DNA of 64,000 bases from Tubiluchus corallicola (GCA_030141605.1 JAQGDQ010000056.1:248001-312000), one strand, 5' to 3'. Numbered from the stretch's first letter, positions 1-21,264 are shown. Translations and numbers: made by a program. Notes: a model not told the origin generated them from the sequence alone.

Positions 1-53
1 CTATGCGTAGCATCACAATATAAAAAATCATTCTTAACCTCCTAAGTTTTAGT

Positions 54-257
54 TTGCAAGGATTTGTTTTTCTTGAACCGTTTTGTCGAATTCGATGGCG
101 GCGAGAGGTTTCTGATTTGTGGGCTGTGTTCAGCTCTCAGCTGCTGCTTCAGTATTCTGGCTACTATGAGGCATCTGCTTGCTTTAACGTTGCTAAGTAT
201 TACATAGCATTGCGATATGCATTGAAAATGTGTATGAAGATTTGCCCGTCGGACTAA
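54..257 (+). CDS. possible terminal exon of an unidentified gene extending left
   Basis: An open frame runs from a plausible splice acceptor (CTAAGTTTTAG ending at 52) to a TAA stop at 255-257. The stop overlaps an AATAAA polyadenylation signal (257-262), which is how a last exon of a gene entering from the left would look. The predicted peptide is rich in aromatic and aliphatic residues and looks helical, with a YYEASACFNVAKYYIALRYA-like stretch suggestive of a helical-repeat protein. I do not recognise the family. The opposite strand is also open over the same bases, which weakens the case. A chance open frame is about as likely. Confidence 0.22.
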   Translation: MQGFVFLEPFCRIRWRREVSDLWAVFSSQLLLQYSGYYEASACFNVAKYYIALRYALKMCMKICPSD

Positions 258-359
258 TAAATACAAAGTTATGCAAAGTTGCTCTCGGTGTTGGGAAATA
301 CTCTGCTAATTACACGGTTCATGGAGGACTCACGCGCTTTCCATTTTCTTTGATATAAT

Positions 360-1290
360 TGTAAACACAATCAAATACTGGTTCAGAATAGCGACTTATC
401 TGCCAAACTCACCAGTATAGTAAACAAAACATATTTGCAAAATGTCGAGCTTTTGGAACATAATACTGACTGTTTGTTAAAATGTGTCAGAGATATTTTG
501 AACCATACAGGATTTTCACATGCTTGGTAGGGAGGCTCAGTAAAAATGGGAGGCACATTAGGTCGAAACAATTTGTCAGTTTACTAAAATGAAAACTTAA
601 AACTGATTACGCAAATTACTGAAAGGAAAATGTTAAATATCACCAAAGAAACTGGTAAAAATATTAACGCAATAACAAGTTACGAACTTATTGCAAATTT
701 AAAAATGAATCAGTAGAAGAAAGATACTTGTTGCTAATAAAAGTCACATTAAAAGAGCAAACTTTTCAAAGTTGCATATCAGCTCACAACCTTCTTGTTG
801 AGAAAGGCCGACACACCAAACCTAAAATCCCCTTTAACAACAGACTATGCCATTTTTGTAATGACCAAAAAATGGAACACAAAAAGCATATTATTGATTG
901 TAACCATTGTGATGATTTAAGACGTTGCTTGTTCTGTCATATCAGTGAAATTTTCCCAAAACTTTATGAACCTTACAGTACAGGAAAAATTTTCATTTCT
1001 GATGAATGGAATTGATTGTGAACTTGCAAATTTGGTTTCAAACTATAACACAGATTGTTCCAAAAAAAGGAAAATAAAAGCTTAATCACGGAAAATCAAA
1101 TTCAACCAGTAGTGCATTATATTGTATTTATACTATTTTTGTAAACTTGTAAATATCGCGAACTGTTTAATTTTTACTGTTTTTGCTGTTTCAGTGTGAT
1201 GATTGTACCCAACCGTTGGAATGCTTTTGTGTTATGTGTGGTTCTTTATGTGCACTGTATTGTGTCGTTCGTCAATAAACTTTAAACTTA
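360..1290 (+). mobile_element. degenerate 3' fragment of a LINE (non-LTR retrotransposon)
   Basis: The frame at 728-1015 encodes the typical C-terminal tail of a LINE ORF2. It has a stretch like R-H-x-K-P-K-I-P, then a cysteine/histidine cluster (C-H-F-C ... H-K-K-H-I-I-D-C), then L-R-R-C-L-F. Fragments matching the preceding thumb/connection region (an I-F-T/F-S-H-A-W-like segment near 490-530) can be followed upstream in shifting frames with stops. The copy ends near AATAAAC at 1274-1280. It is 5'-truncated, has no reverse transcriptase core and is long dead. Confidence 0.6.
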
Positions 1291-3473
1291 CTATTATAAA
1301 AGCTACAGTAATTGCGGATTGGAAGATGTGAGCATTGTAAGTTTGCTTGGTAACAGTGAGACTATACAAACTCAGATGAATATCAGTCTGGCTCAATGCT
1401 GGTAGCAACAGCAGTTAATAATTGACTGTGCCAGGCTGCAGTTGTGTAGCAGGTTAATTAGATGTATTGCAAAGATAAGAATGTGGTCATTCAAACCGTT
1501 GACTTTATGTTTTAACGAGTTAGTATTAGATGCACTGCAAAGACTAGGATGTGCTCATTCAAACCATTGAATTTATGCACTTCTACTAGCATAAACGCTA
1601 ACTGGGTATCAGTTTTCATTCAGGAAATTAAGTAATTAGGGCAATTTTCAAGGTTAACTTTGTGTTCAAGGGAAAGCAGAGAGTTTTGGCATACATTTCA
1701 GAACCCTGTCAGCTGCAACAAAGTTCATTGATTAACTTAAGTAAGTGCAGACTTTTAACTTTTGTTATTCCGCCAACTGTTATCCTCATGTTTTGTGCAC
1801 GGATGTAGAAGGTCAATGCTGTTTGCTTGAAAACCACTTAAAATCGTAACCGAAATTTAGTTTCAGGCTGTGAAGTTGGTAGACCAAGCTCTCGACTCTA
1901 CCTCCTAAATTTTGGAAAATCCAACTCTAACTCCTGCCTGCTCCTGACTAATTTGATGTACTCACTGTCACTACTATCATTTTCATTTTCAACCATACAT
2001 TGACACAAAATATGCAGTGTCATTCTACTTAATTAAATTCATAGCCATTTTGTGGCATTTGGCAATAAAAATTTAAGATAGGCTAACACATAAATTTCTG
2101 AAAACAGCAAATCTAGTGATTTGGAATACTTTATTATAACATATAGATGTTATAGATGGAAAACATTTTGTGCGTGAATATGTGGTTGAAGATAAAGGTG
2201 CTTGTGAAGAGTGGGACAGTATTCTAAGTAATTTCGTTATTTAGAGACTGGACATGAAAACATAAAAATAAGTAAAGTTTCTGTGATTCATTTTACTTTA
2301 GAAAATCAGTTTTACCTAGGAGGAAATGAACCACTTTTGAAAAAGTATCTAATTAAAACACAACTGCTAAAAGTATTAAATTTATCTGCAGTCTACCTTA
2401 TGTTCGTGTAAAGCTCTCCCCTCTTTTCTCTTCTGTCGCTCTCTCTCTCTTTTGTCTGTCCATCTGTCGACTGACTGGCCAGTCGACCGACCAACTGACT
2501 TGCCTACCTATCAGCCCAAGTACCTGCCTACCTGTCTATTTATTTATCTATATTTTTGTCTTGTGTTTCTGTTGTTAGTTTCATTGGTCATTTAAAGCAA
2601 TTTAACAACATTCAGAAAAACAAAACAAACATGTCCTAAACTTAGTAAGGGAAGCCTAGAGAAGTTTTCTTGAGAGCAAGTAAGAGAATGGTACGTCTAG
2701 TACTAAGCAAATACTACCTAGTGTTTGTGTTCACAAAATCTGAGACAGTATTTACATCTGCACCTGCAATACTAAAATCTAATACACTGTGCCCCAAAGT
2801 TAGTATAAGTTGTCAAGAGAGTGCATTTTGTACTGTTGTGCTGTAATTACTAATTACATATGAAAAACAGCGTCGAAGTAAACAAACGAGCCCGGTACCC
2901 AGTTTTTCTGAATCCAACTTACGAAAGTTTGCAGTAAAAAATATTTGAGTACGATAATTTTTACGAACATTCAGAATATTTTAAATTATTACTACTTTCC
3001 AGTGACGCAACTAGTTGGGTGTGTGTTGTAAATTGCCTAATGAAGTTTGGCCAAAGCCCCCTGCCACCGAGCATTTTCCTTCATTTGGGGACATTTTTGA
3101 ACTCAAAATTGAGATGTATAAATTATGCTGCACTGATCGCAAAATTAAAAAAATAACCACGTTAATTAATGCAATGCAGAATCTGCCACCAGAAACTGAG
3201 ATATATCAACGTGAGAACGACAAATACCAAATTTTTTTATTATAAGCCAATGTAATTTGATTACCGAAAACATCAGTCATAGTTCCGTGTTGTGTGCATG
3301 ACCCTTGAAAAGCAGTTTTAATAATGAATTATTGTTAGCTTACAGGCCTATTTGAGAGGCTCCAATCGGTGTAATAGTTTTACATAGCTAATTGCTACTC
3401 GTATTCAACTATCATTCTGGTCCATAATGCACCAAATACCAATTTATACCACATTCAGGCATGACAATCAGCA
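1291..3473. other. intergenic DNA without recognised genes
   Basis: No conserved coding frame, RNA gene or transposon terminus was recognised here apart from the tandem duplication at 1456-1577. A pyrimidine-rich and degenerate tetranucleotide tract (CTCTCTCTC, then GACT/CTGT/TATT-like units) occupies about 2405-2555. The short open frame at 3015-3245 shows no family resemblance. Confidence 0.5.
1456..1577. repeat. two-copy tandem duplication, about 60-bp unit
   Basis: The segment starting TTAGATGTATTGCAAAGA is followed by a diverged copy starting TTAGATGCACTGCAAAGA. Both continue through ATTCAAACC[G/A]TTGA and TTTATG. The differences are scattered point changes, so this is an old local duplication. 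It lies in DNA with no gene. Confidence 0.6.
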
Positions 3474-3481
3474 CTGCTAAC

Positions 3482-3745
3482 CAGTGCCATGGCTAATAGG
3501 GGGGAGCAAGAGGAGTAACCTCTCCCACTGATCACATTTTTTTCAAAATTGGCACCTTTTCAACAATCTGCCTTATTAGTTTATTTGCCTCCCATGTTTT
3601 TAGAATGAGCGTGCATTTACACAACTCATTTGTCAAGGTTGACTGATTGAACCAAGGATAAAATTGTCCAAAATCTAATTATTATAATATTGTCACGTTT
3701 TTATGTGCTTGCTCCCCCTAACTTTAGAACCCGGCTACGCCACTG
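3482..3745. mobile_element. short hAT-like non-autonomous DNA transposon
   Basis: The left end CAGTGCCATGGCTAATAGGG and the right end, read on the other strand as CAGTGGCGTAGCCGGGTTC, form imperfect inverted termini of the common hAT CAGTGGCGTAGC type. Both ends continue into GGGGGAGCAAG. The flanks CTGCTAAC (3474-3481) and CTGTTATC (3746-3753) look like a decayed 8-bp target duplication with two mismatches. At 264 bp it has no coding capacity. A better preserved relative lies at 39939-40240. Confidence 0.65.
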
Positions 3746-3753
3746 CTGTTATC

Positions 3754-6496
3754 CAAGACAGTTAAGCATATTTTCTATAACTGCCTTTAAGTTTTTTCAG
3801 CTCATGCAAAATCTCATTAACTTATTAGAAAGTATGTTAAACATCGTGACTATGATGTTTTGGGAATCACAAGGCAAACAACTGTTGCTTTTTCTAGTTG
3901 CATAATTAGAGATTTAAACCCCGAGAACAACAGATTTTTAGGATCCCTTGTTCCTTCCAGAAAACGTACCAAATTACTTAATATATGTATATGTAATGGA
4001 TGGGTAGTACATAATTCTATAGCTTAAATAATGAGTTATATAGCACAGGCATTCATCTTTTGTAGGATTGTCAAGAGTACTACTGTCATGTCAAGAAAAT
4101 GAACTTATTGACAGTCAGAACAAGTTCAGCAGTACAGCTACATATCCGAAGTCTGATGAAAGTGACAGCATTAATAATGAGACGACGCCTAGAACGAACA
4201 ACAGAAAAGTTGCAAAGAGTATTTTGACCAATCAGCACTTATTGTAGCAGCTCTCAAGTGTATCAGTTGTAGGCCAAATAGTGAATTTCCAATTTGGTAT
4301 TTTAAATAATTTTATATAAGATTCCAGTTGCAATGCCCTGAAATGGTATATTTTCAAGGGTACTTACATTGTAAATGATCAGAGACTTACGAGTTGACAA
4401 AATGTTCATTCAACAGTTTTAACCAATTCAGTCTGGCAATTATACCTATTTTCTTACTCTAGTTATTATTTTTAAACAAAAACTTTTTGTTCTATACGAA
4501 ATGTATCAAATAGAAAATTGCTGTAATCATAATAGTCTGTGAACACTTGCTGAAGGTTTGTTTTCGATTCTATAGCTAAGCTGTTGTGATTTCACAATGA
4601 TGTTGGACACGTAAATGAGTTGCCAATCACTCAGATGTTCAGGACAGCATCAAAATTTGTTTTCCCTTTCTAAATGACTAGTTCACAAAATATGTACACA
4701 TGACAATGAAATTGTCTCTAATTTCTAAGATCAGCTGTACATACAACGAAATTAAAACATCAACAGTATGCTGTAAAACCTGGTTCGAACCTTATTATTT
4801 TTTTGGAATGAAAGTTCCTAGGCTTTTCTTGGCTATAAAATCAAATACACGTATAAGGCTTTTTAGATCGCATGCTTAGGTATAAAAAATTTATAAAAAT
4901 TGCAAATCTTGATATGCAGTTAAATTAGCTGCAGTAAAGCTTAACATAAAAATTACAAAATTGATTTATAAAAAGTGAATCGATTTTGATTGGTCTATTG
5001 AAATTTTGTGGTTTACACATTTATTTATACCTGTTTATTTGCAATGCATTGTAATGGGAATTTTGTGTTTTTTAGGTAATGTAAATACTGCATTGCGCTT
5101 TATAGACGTATAGCCTGCTTTTGCACGTGTTGAAATGAAATATATTTTTCTAATATATAAAATATTGCGGAAGTGTTTCTCAAGATGTTATGTGGATAAG
5201 TTATGCGCAGTACAAATTTGCCACAAAACGTATGAAACATACATGTGATAATGACCAGGAACATTGTAAATATTATTACTACAATGTGTTTTGGCTACTT
5301 TATTAATATTTAGGGAACTGATCTTTTTTGTTTTGTGTGTGTTCAGGGATAAGAGAATATAATTTGATAGAAATTTGTGTGAAATGCATAACTGTGATTA
5401 ACGGGGTGGGTATTCACAAATGGCCTTAACAATATTGTGGAACTGTTTATAATCTGCCTGCTGTGCCTATCATGAGGGTTTAAAATCTAGTCTGTCTTGT
5501 TTTTAATATAAGCTGCAGTTTCCTTTTCACAGTCTGAAACTCTGCAGTTGTAACTTGTTACTAATTAAAAATGGTTTGTTGCTTTCATATAGTAATTGTT
5601 AACTTATTTTTTTATATTATTTTATATTACTTTCTTAAGATGTTGTATGAGCAACGTATCGTTCCAAGTCTACACGTCATTTGGTTTGTTAATTACAATG
5701 GTCCTTAATTTTTGTTTAAACCACATTGTTTTCTCTGGTTGCAGTTATTTTGCTGATGCTGTACATCTGTTAAGTCTGTATCATTAATCACTAATACAGC
5801 GCTGCTGTTCATATGTGTATGTATGTATGGTGTATTTGATTGTAGATATATCGAAATGTAATAAAATTCATTTAGATATTGGGGGTCAAATTTAACCAGT
5901 TCTGTAATATTGTGTGTAGCATTAAAGAGAACACTTATTTGAGTGTTTTGTTTTGCTACCGCACACTGTAAAATATGTCTCCAACAAAATTGTCTGAAGC
6001 AGATTATCTCAGACAAAATTTTACCACAATCTGTAGCTTTTGTACGAGGCAATCCATATCAGACAAAGTAATACGTCATGCAGTAAAATTTACTAGATGA
6101 CACGTGACAAAATCATGGCTCGTTTTGGTCTGATGTGATTTTGTCTGGCAAATTGTTGCACCGAGCCCATTTACACGAGCACGACAAGTTCGTTGAGCAC
6201 AGAAATTTAAGTATGCTCAATAAAAATCTGCGCCGTACAAAGTTTGCAAACGGCATTTATTGCCGTTTACTAGATTACACTAGTAAAAATCTGTATCCGA
6301 CAATTATGCCAGACAGATTCTGTGTGTGTAATCTGTCTGGTAAGAACAATAAATTATATACTGTAACAAATAAATAACTGCTTTTCTGGCATATAATGCT
6401 TTATGAACATATGAGAACAAAAATAATTTTATACAAATAATCACTTATATATATGTTTATTTAATTAGCAGCAGACTAAGGAAACTGGCACAAAAG
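3754..6496. other. intergenic DNA without recognised genes
   Basis: The stretch is AT-rich, with many stops in all frames and no family resemblance in the few short open frames. A slightly less AT-rich patch at about 5930-6350 contains several CAGACAAA/GTCTGG-like words in both orientations. It could be an eroded mobile element, but no clear ends were found. Confidence 0.45.
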
Positions 6497-6858
6497 CACA
6501 CTAATATCTCGGCTTGCCGGACCTGGCTTTTACAGATATCGGAAAAATCTGGAACACTAAAAGGCCCACATACTATGAACAGAGTCTGTTGTTTTGCGAG
6601 CTGACTGCTAGTTGGCGGGCCGTCACTCTTTACATCATTACGTCATTGCAACCAAGCCGCATATAATGACACGTGTGTAGCTTGTTTGTCAGGAGTGGCC
6701 CGTACTAGATGTTTTTGAGACAATTAAGCGATTCATTCTACATTATATCGTAAGTCTAATACAGGGCGCCTACTGTACTATTAGCTTAGTATCAGTAAAT
6801 ACAGACAATTCGGACCGACGTTTCCCCATTTTGTCCGGCAAACTGAGATATGAGTGTT
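6497..6858. mobile_element. MITE-like element with 26-bp imperfect inverted termini
   Basis: The left end (6497-6522) reads ACACTAATATCTCGG then CTTGCCGGAC. The right end (6833-6858), reverse-complemented, reads ACACTCATATCTCAG then TTTGCCGGAC. Mismatches are few. The interior of about 310 bp has no coding capacity. The copy is 243 bp beyond the PSMA1 stop codon, on the 3' side of that gene, so PSMA1 transcripts may run into it. Confidence 0.55.
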
Positions 6859-7100
6859 TTGTACTTCTATGTTTTCCAGCAAGAGGGCAGCACCTTGAAG
6901 GCAAAAGGAGGTGTTCTGGTGTAGCAGTCAAAGGTTACCACCAGTACTGTGATTGCTTGTAAAAGCACATGATTTGCTGGTTTGCAAGAGCAAGACTGTG
7001 TATTGTGAACAAGATAACAAAATGACTTGGTGCAGGGGTCCCACTTCTATGGTAATGCAAACGTAATTGCTTAGGAAAAAACACACACAAGAAAGTGTAA

Positions 7101-15502
<8,402 letters not shown>

Positions 15503-15881
15503 GACGCTCGTTGTTGGAAACTAGACAGGAAAGGTTGTGCTGACACCTAATGGAAGGAAAGACAAACAAAAATTTAATTTTAAAAAATGCTTTAAATAAA
15601 CTTATTTGTAAAAATAAATTTGAGTTCGCAATTCTTCGAATAACGTATCTAAATTTACCCCACATTTACTGTCGTAATTATTTTATTAAACATTCTTTTT
15701 CCAAATTTAGCGATTCCGTGTCGTGCAAAATAAGAAATTTGCAACCGTACACGGAGTAGTACATGTTTTCTCACTGTACGTTTTCTTGTTGTAGTGTTGG
15801 TTTCTTTCTTGTGTTCTTATAATTCGATTTCGTGCATTTAACTAACTATTGTAACTGTTTTGGGTCTGACGTACTGCGAAA
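15503..15881. promoter_or_regulatory. bidirectional promoter of PSMA1 and ATP6V1E
   Basis: Only 379 bp separate the PSMA1 start codon (minus strand) from the ATP6V1E start codon (plus strand). Both 5' untranslated regions and both core promoters must therefore lie here. No canonical TATA box is obvious at a fixed distance from either gene. The right half is relatively rich in TTTCTT/GTTTTC pyrimidine tracts. The layout is direct observation; shared regulation of the two genes is inference. Confidence 0.75.
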
Positions 15882-18800
15882 ATGGCGCTGAGTGACGCTG
15901 ATGTCCAGAAGCAGGTGCGTATTAAAATGAATAATTGAAACAAGTGGTGATACGTGCATAATTACTATAGGTGACCAAAGGCCATCTATCATTGACTATA
16001 CCTTTGAATGGTTTATCCAGCCTATAGTTTACATTGAGCGCGCCACTCTCATTGCGCTTTTAAATTTACTTATGTTCTCTGAAGCTATTCCGTTGCTTCA
16101 ACACATCTATTATACAACTAATTATATACAACACATTTGTTACATAATAATGATAATTATTAATACATATTTATTGCCTAATGTATATTTAGGCAGCTCT
16201 AGAATGAATGCAGAGCCTAGGTTCCTGGCCGTAGTTCTGTGATAAAGTGAGTGGTAAGGTATCTTCATGTTTGAGCTAGGTCAGTCAATAGACAGATGAA
16301 TGGCTTAGATTCTTGTTTGTGTAAATAGCAGGAAAGCAAATCAAACAAGACATATTGTAAATTAAGTAAGAGGTTTGTAAAAGCATGACGATAAAAAAGT
16401 TTTCTTTCTTCTCATTACAAATTATTACAGCCCCTCAATAGATGTAGCGATTTTAGAAAAGATTTAAATAAATGAATAAATATAAACCTGTCTCTCTCTC
16501 TATCTGTGTCTGTGTTACACTACAATTCTGCTTTATTTTCGTTAGAGCATATTAATTCTTTTGCATACAAGTGACATTTCCTGAGTACGAACTGCTTATA
16601 GTTGTCACTAGTGCATAGATTTCTGGCATAGATTTTTGCTGGACATTTAAACTAAGCTTCATATATTTCTTTTTTAGATTAAACATATGATGGCCTTTAT
16701 TGAGCAAGAAGCTAATGAAAAAGCAGAAGAAATAGATGCAAAGGTATATCAATAACTTATTTCAGTTGAAGTTGAGTTATAGAACTCAGTTTGGCCTTGA
16801 AATCTAGCATCTTTATCTTTTTAGAAAAATGCTCGGCTATTAAGTGAATATGAAGTCTCTTTCTATACCCTAGTGATTTTATTCAAAATGAAATCCAGTT
16901 TCTCTCTGATTATATTTCCTCACCTGAAATTGTTACCTTGGAATACTGTTAAATAGGGGTGAGCATCGAACGTTCGAGGTCGAATGTTCGAATTCGATTC
17001 AAACTTAAAATTATAGATTCGAATAATTCAGCACTTCAACCACATACGTTCTTTATCATTAAAACGTTTGAAATGTCATGCAATTATTACAATTTAGCAG
17101 CTACTTCTGTGCAAAATTTTTAAACAAATTATTAGCGGTTTTACTGCAGAACAAAATCGGGTATTGTGCGTGGTCTTTGTAAAACAGTTCTTTACTTGTG
17201 GTTCGAAAACTTGTTCTAAAATCTTTCAAACACGATTCGAATTCGAAATACTGAAATTCGCCTTGGTTGGAATTCGAAAGTCACACATTCGGTTCGCTTT
17301 CTGGTAGAGAATGTTCACCCCTACTGTTAAACAGTTACGTTATATGACATATCATTATGTAGGCCTAGTGATGGGAGTAATATAAATGTAACAGTTCCAA
17401 AATGAACTGTAACTATTACGAGTTACAAATTTTTTAAGTAACTTGACTTGTAACAGTACTTAACTAGTTAGTTACTTCTTTCGCTTAATTTAGAAAGGAA
17501 ATAACAGTTATTTTTATGGTTATATTATTCTAAAATTCAGTAGAACAAAGTAAAACAAAAGTTTATTATTTGTACATCACGTAATGGCCTTGGTTAGTTT
17601 ATTATACTCGATATAAACGTAATAGCAAGTTTTGCGCATTATTCAGGCTGAAGAAGAATTTAACATAGAGAAAGGTCGACTTGTCCAGCAACAGAGAGTG
17701 AAAATCATGGAGTATTATGAGAAGAAAGAGAAACAGGTAGAACTTCAGAAACGAATTCAGGCTTCAAATTTACTCAACCAGGGACGACTGAAGGTGCTGA
17801 AGACACAAGAGGATCATGTTAAGGTGCGATTGAATTCTGGTGTGATTATGATATTTGTGTATTTACTTTCATTAATGACATATTCTTCTCATGGACTTCT
17901 TCTAAGTCGCCATTATCATTTTGAAGGTTTTTCAATAGCCAAAAAATCGTATAATTTTAAACATGAATATAATTGTATATCTGTATACCTCTTCTAAGAG
18001 ATGAAAGAAATTCCACTTGAATCAACTCTGAAATTCTTGTTATAATAACCCATCCACTGTAGTCGAACTTCTGGAAGCCACCATTTCTGCACCTCTTAAT
18101 ACAAGAATTGTGAGAATAGTAATCTAAATTACAAAGAGATTTTTATTGCCCAGCAAAATGGCTTTTTGGATAATTTAGTCAAGTAGTGAAATGACCGATA
18201 TTGAAGATTGCACTCACATAGTTTAGGCCTTCACTTCATCTATAATTAAATAGAGGAGTTAATGATGTGTGAGTGTCAAAGAAGGATTTTAAAAGGTTCA
18301 AACATTGATATCCTAATGCTAATTTAAATTGATATTACTTCCAGGGTTTATTAGATGCTGCACGGCAACGACTTGGTAATGTCACAAGAGATCCAGAAAA
18401 ATACAAAGTCGTACTAGAGAAACTTATTGTACAGGTGGGTATTTCTTAGTTTCTGTAACCTTCTTTATTGGATAGAATTGAGAACTTGTTTACTTCTGCT
18501 ATTCTAATCTATGTAGATAACTTCTTTGAAAACATCTGATGATGCAACAAGCTCGGCAGAACTTGACATAACATTCTTGAACTTAGTACAAGAATGATTA
18601 TGCAATACTGTATTTTTCAAAAGAAATTTAGGATGGAGTTTACAATTCCTCACACAATTTAAATATGCTAACCCTAATCCTAGCCCTAATTTCTTGTGTG
18701 TGGGGAATTATAAACTTCAGCCAAAACTTATAATTTCTGTGAATACATTAGGAACTGACAGTTTTGAATGTGTAGTTGTGAATTGTTTAAAATGGTTATA

Positions 18801-21264
18801 GCCATCAAAGGGGATGTTTTTTAAGCCTTAAAAAACCACTTTTCTGTGTTGGTCAATCCGATAAACTAGTACCGGATAAACCTGCTGCCCTTCTTTTCAC
18901 GAATTTATTGTGGAGACTTTACAACTTTACAGTCTAGTTCGAGTTTTAGGAACCGATCATATTTTATTAAACACAGTAGATTGTTTTGCAGTAGAGCAGC
19001 CCCTTAATTGCTGTTCAGCTGGTGTATTATGATGTCAGTAAAGTCTACGTAAACATTTACAGGCAATGTTCCAGTTGTTGGAAGCAAATGTGGCTGTGCG
19101 ATGTCGGCAACAAGATGTTCCTTTAGTGCAACAAGTCATTCCAAACTCTCTTAAACAAGTGAAGGCAGAAACAGGAATTGATGCAAAGATTACTATTGAT
19201 CCAGAATACCTGAGTGGTGACAGGTAGTTCCATTACACAAAACTTATTTTCTTCCAACATATTTTTTTAAATTGTTATTAAAGATATTTATTAAATTATT
19301 AAAGTTTCTAAGTCTCAGTTTAATTGAGTTTCTAGGCAGTCATTAGTCTTGTGAAACTGAATACAGCTGCCCCAATTGGGCAAAGTGGTCTACTACAAAT
19401 ATGAGTGAATTTTATGCCTGTATCTTACTATCTTGCATAGCCATATCCTCAATTCTTTCATTAAGATAAACCAAACAGTCTTTTATTAGCGACATGCTAG
19501 TAACCTCCTTAATGTCACAGTATGGAAAACAGGATATTTAAACACATTTGACTAACTTATTTTATTTAACCCAAAATTTAATCAGTTTGCCCATGTTACC
19601 GTTTTAATGTGTTACCTGCATACCTACAGAATGACTCAAGAGTACAACAGTGATTTAAGTTCATTCAACACACAGATTAAAATGTGCTTTACCAGCTTTA
19701 CATGTAGTGCAGTTATGAAGAAACAGTCCACTGTAACTTTCAGTGTGATTTTACTCAGAAGTGGCGAAAATAGGAAAGGGATGAAATTTCAACTGTGTGT
19801 CTTAAAAATAGGCTAACTACCAAAAATGTTTTTTTGCCAATTACCGAAAAGTGTGGTGTTATTAAACTGCACACTAGTTTTATTAACCAAATTTTCTTAC
19901 CAGTAGTTTCTAGGTGAGTAATTTTGGACCGTGCCTGAATGGTTGTAAGATGCGGCTGGTTTCATTATCCATGGTTTATTAATCGGTGACTGCTGTACTA
20001 TTTTCACTTTTATCACTTTAGTGCCATGTCGCCCATGCTAAATAATAAAATATTTTATCTTCATAGGCCCAACTTTTCTGGAAATTAAATAATAGTAAGA
20101 GCCAACTTTTACTAGTAAATGTCTCTGAAATAAATATTTTTACTGTCAAAGAGCCTTATAACTATTGTATTTCAGAAATGCTATAACAGTGATGGACTGT
20201 AACAGTAGTTGCTTGTATGAATGAATTTTGACCAGTCATTTTATGGACAGCCTTAAAAAACCATTAGCTGCTCTCAAGAAGTAAATTGTCCCTTATAAGT
20301 GATACTTTCATTTTTGTATTCTTGTATGTACATCCTAGTTGTCATGTTAGGTGTTAGCTAGTATCATTTGTTTGCTTATCTATGAGATTGGAAACTATTG
20401 AAGGGACGTCTTGTATAAAAACTAATTTAAATTTAAAAAAAGAGCACAATTTATGTTGTAACTTTCAAAGTGATTAAAAGTTTGTCAGTGCATTTTATAT
20501 TTTGACTGACTTGTTCGAAAAAATTACTTTGATTTAATATAATGAAACTTTACCTTTATGTGCTATATGAAATATGTGAAATGCCAATTTATTTTTGTAC
20601 ATGCGGTCACAACTAATTACGGTAAAAACTTGCCACCTGCCCAAGTTCCTCAGTATTTTACCTTGCATTTGGCTTTGAGGTGTTTCTTGTTACTATTTCC
20701 AATTATGTGTATTCGTCAAAGTTTATTGTTGTTGAAGATTGAAATTATGCATTTAATTGATGATGGTTTCCAATAATATATCTTCGTGGTAAAAACAAAT
20801 TAAAATTTTATGTGAGTAACCTCACAGACCGAATCTAATAAATGTACTCTATTAATCAATTATTTGCGTTTCAGTCCTGGAGGTGTTGAACTGCATGCTA
20901 ATAAAGGACGCACCAAAGTTGTCAACACTCTAGAAAGCCGCCTAGATACAATCGTACACCAGGTGAGCTATAATTTATTTGTATACTGCAAGAATAGTTA
21001 CCATGTACATGGCACAGAAATTTGTTGAAAAATTAAAATGGAAAAGTAGTACTAGTTTGGAGTTACTGAAAGGGGAAAGGAGTACTATGATATACAAATA
21101 TAGTATAATATACTACGATTTATAAATATGACAGAATAACCAAGAAGTAAATATTTTCTTGGTTGGATTAGTAGCTTATGACGTTTCACTTAATTTTTTA
21201 GATGGTTCCTGAGATTAGAACACAGTTGTTTGGCCACAACGCAAACCGAAAGCACTACAACTAA
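15882..21264 (+). CDS. ATP6V1E1: V-type proton ATPase subunit E
   Basis: Peripheral-stalk subunit E of the V1 sector, pairing with subunit G to hold the catalytic head to the membrane sector during proton pumping into endosomes, lysosomes and secretory organelles. Exons: 15882-15914, 16678-16743, 17647-17823, 18345-18434, 19063-19223, 20875-20962 and 21202-21264. The phases join to 225 residues, matching the usual length of about 226. It starts [12 protein letters not shown] long charged helix follows ([20 protein letters not shown], then [16 protein letters not shown] and [13 protein letters not shown]). Next come [30 protein letters not shown], the globular C-terminal part with [20 protein letters not shown], and the end [13 protein letters not shown]. 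The ATG is the only one in frame with the conserved N-terminus. Introns carry a hAT element (16954-17323) and a small foldback element near 18626-18735. The paralogue number (E1 or E2) cannot be told. Confidence 0.95.
16954..17323. mobile_element. hAT-type MITE with perfect 8-bp target duplication
   Basis: It begins TAGGGGTGAGCAT and ends ATGTTCACCCCTA, inverted termini differing at one base over 13. Perfect direct repeats CTGTTAAA flank it (16946-16953 and 17324-17331), the 8-bp duplication expected of hAT transposases. The 370-bp interior is rich in TTCGAA words and non-coding. It lies in ATP6V1E intron 2. Confidence 0.88.
17362..17485. repeat. GTAAC-rich MITE relic
   Basis: The sequence contains GTGATGGGAGTAAT, then many GTAAC/GTTAC words in both orientations. 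One is a near-perfect hairpin around GTAACAGTTC…GAACTGTAAC. This style resembles widespread GTAAC-type hAT MITEs. No right end or target duplication was resolved. Confidence 0.4.
18626..18735. repeat. foldback repeat with telomere-like core, copy 1
   Basis: The arms GGAGTTTACAATTCCTCACA and (reverse complement of the right arm) GAAGTTTATAATTCCCCACA are inverted repeats. They enclose a core of CTAACCCTAATCCTAGCCCTAA, a degenerate run of the CCCTAA telomere word. A related copy is at about 24425-24520. It lies in ATP6V1E intron 4. Confidence 0.6.

Noticed and set aside
4780-4792. GGTTCGAACC resembling a tRNA B box
   Set aside because: No A box, acceptor stem or cloverleaf could be formed around it.
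5705-6052. 115-codon minus-strand open frame
   Set aside because: No recognisable domain, biased toward asparagine and threonine as expected from AT-rich DNA, and no splice or neighbour support.
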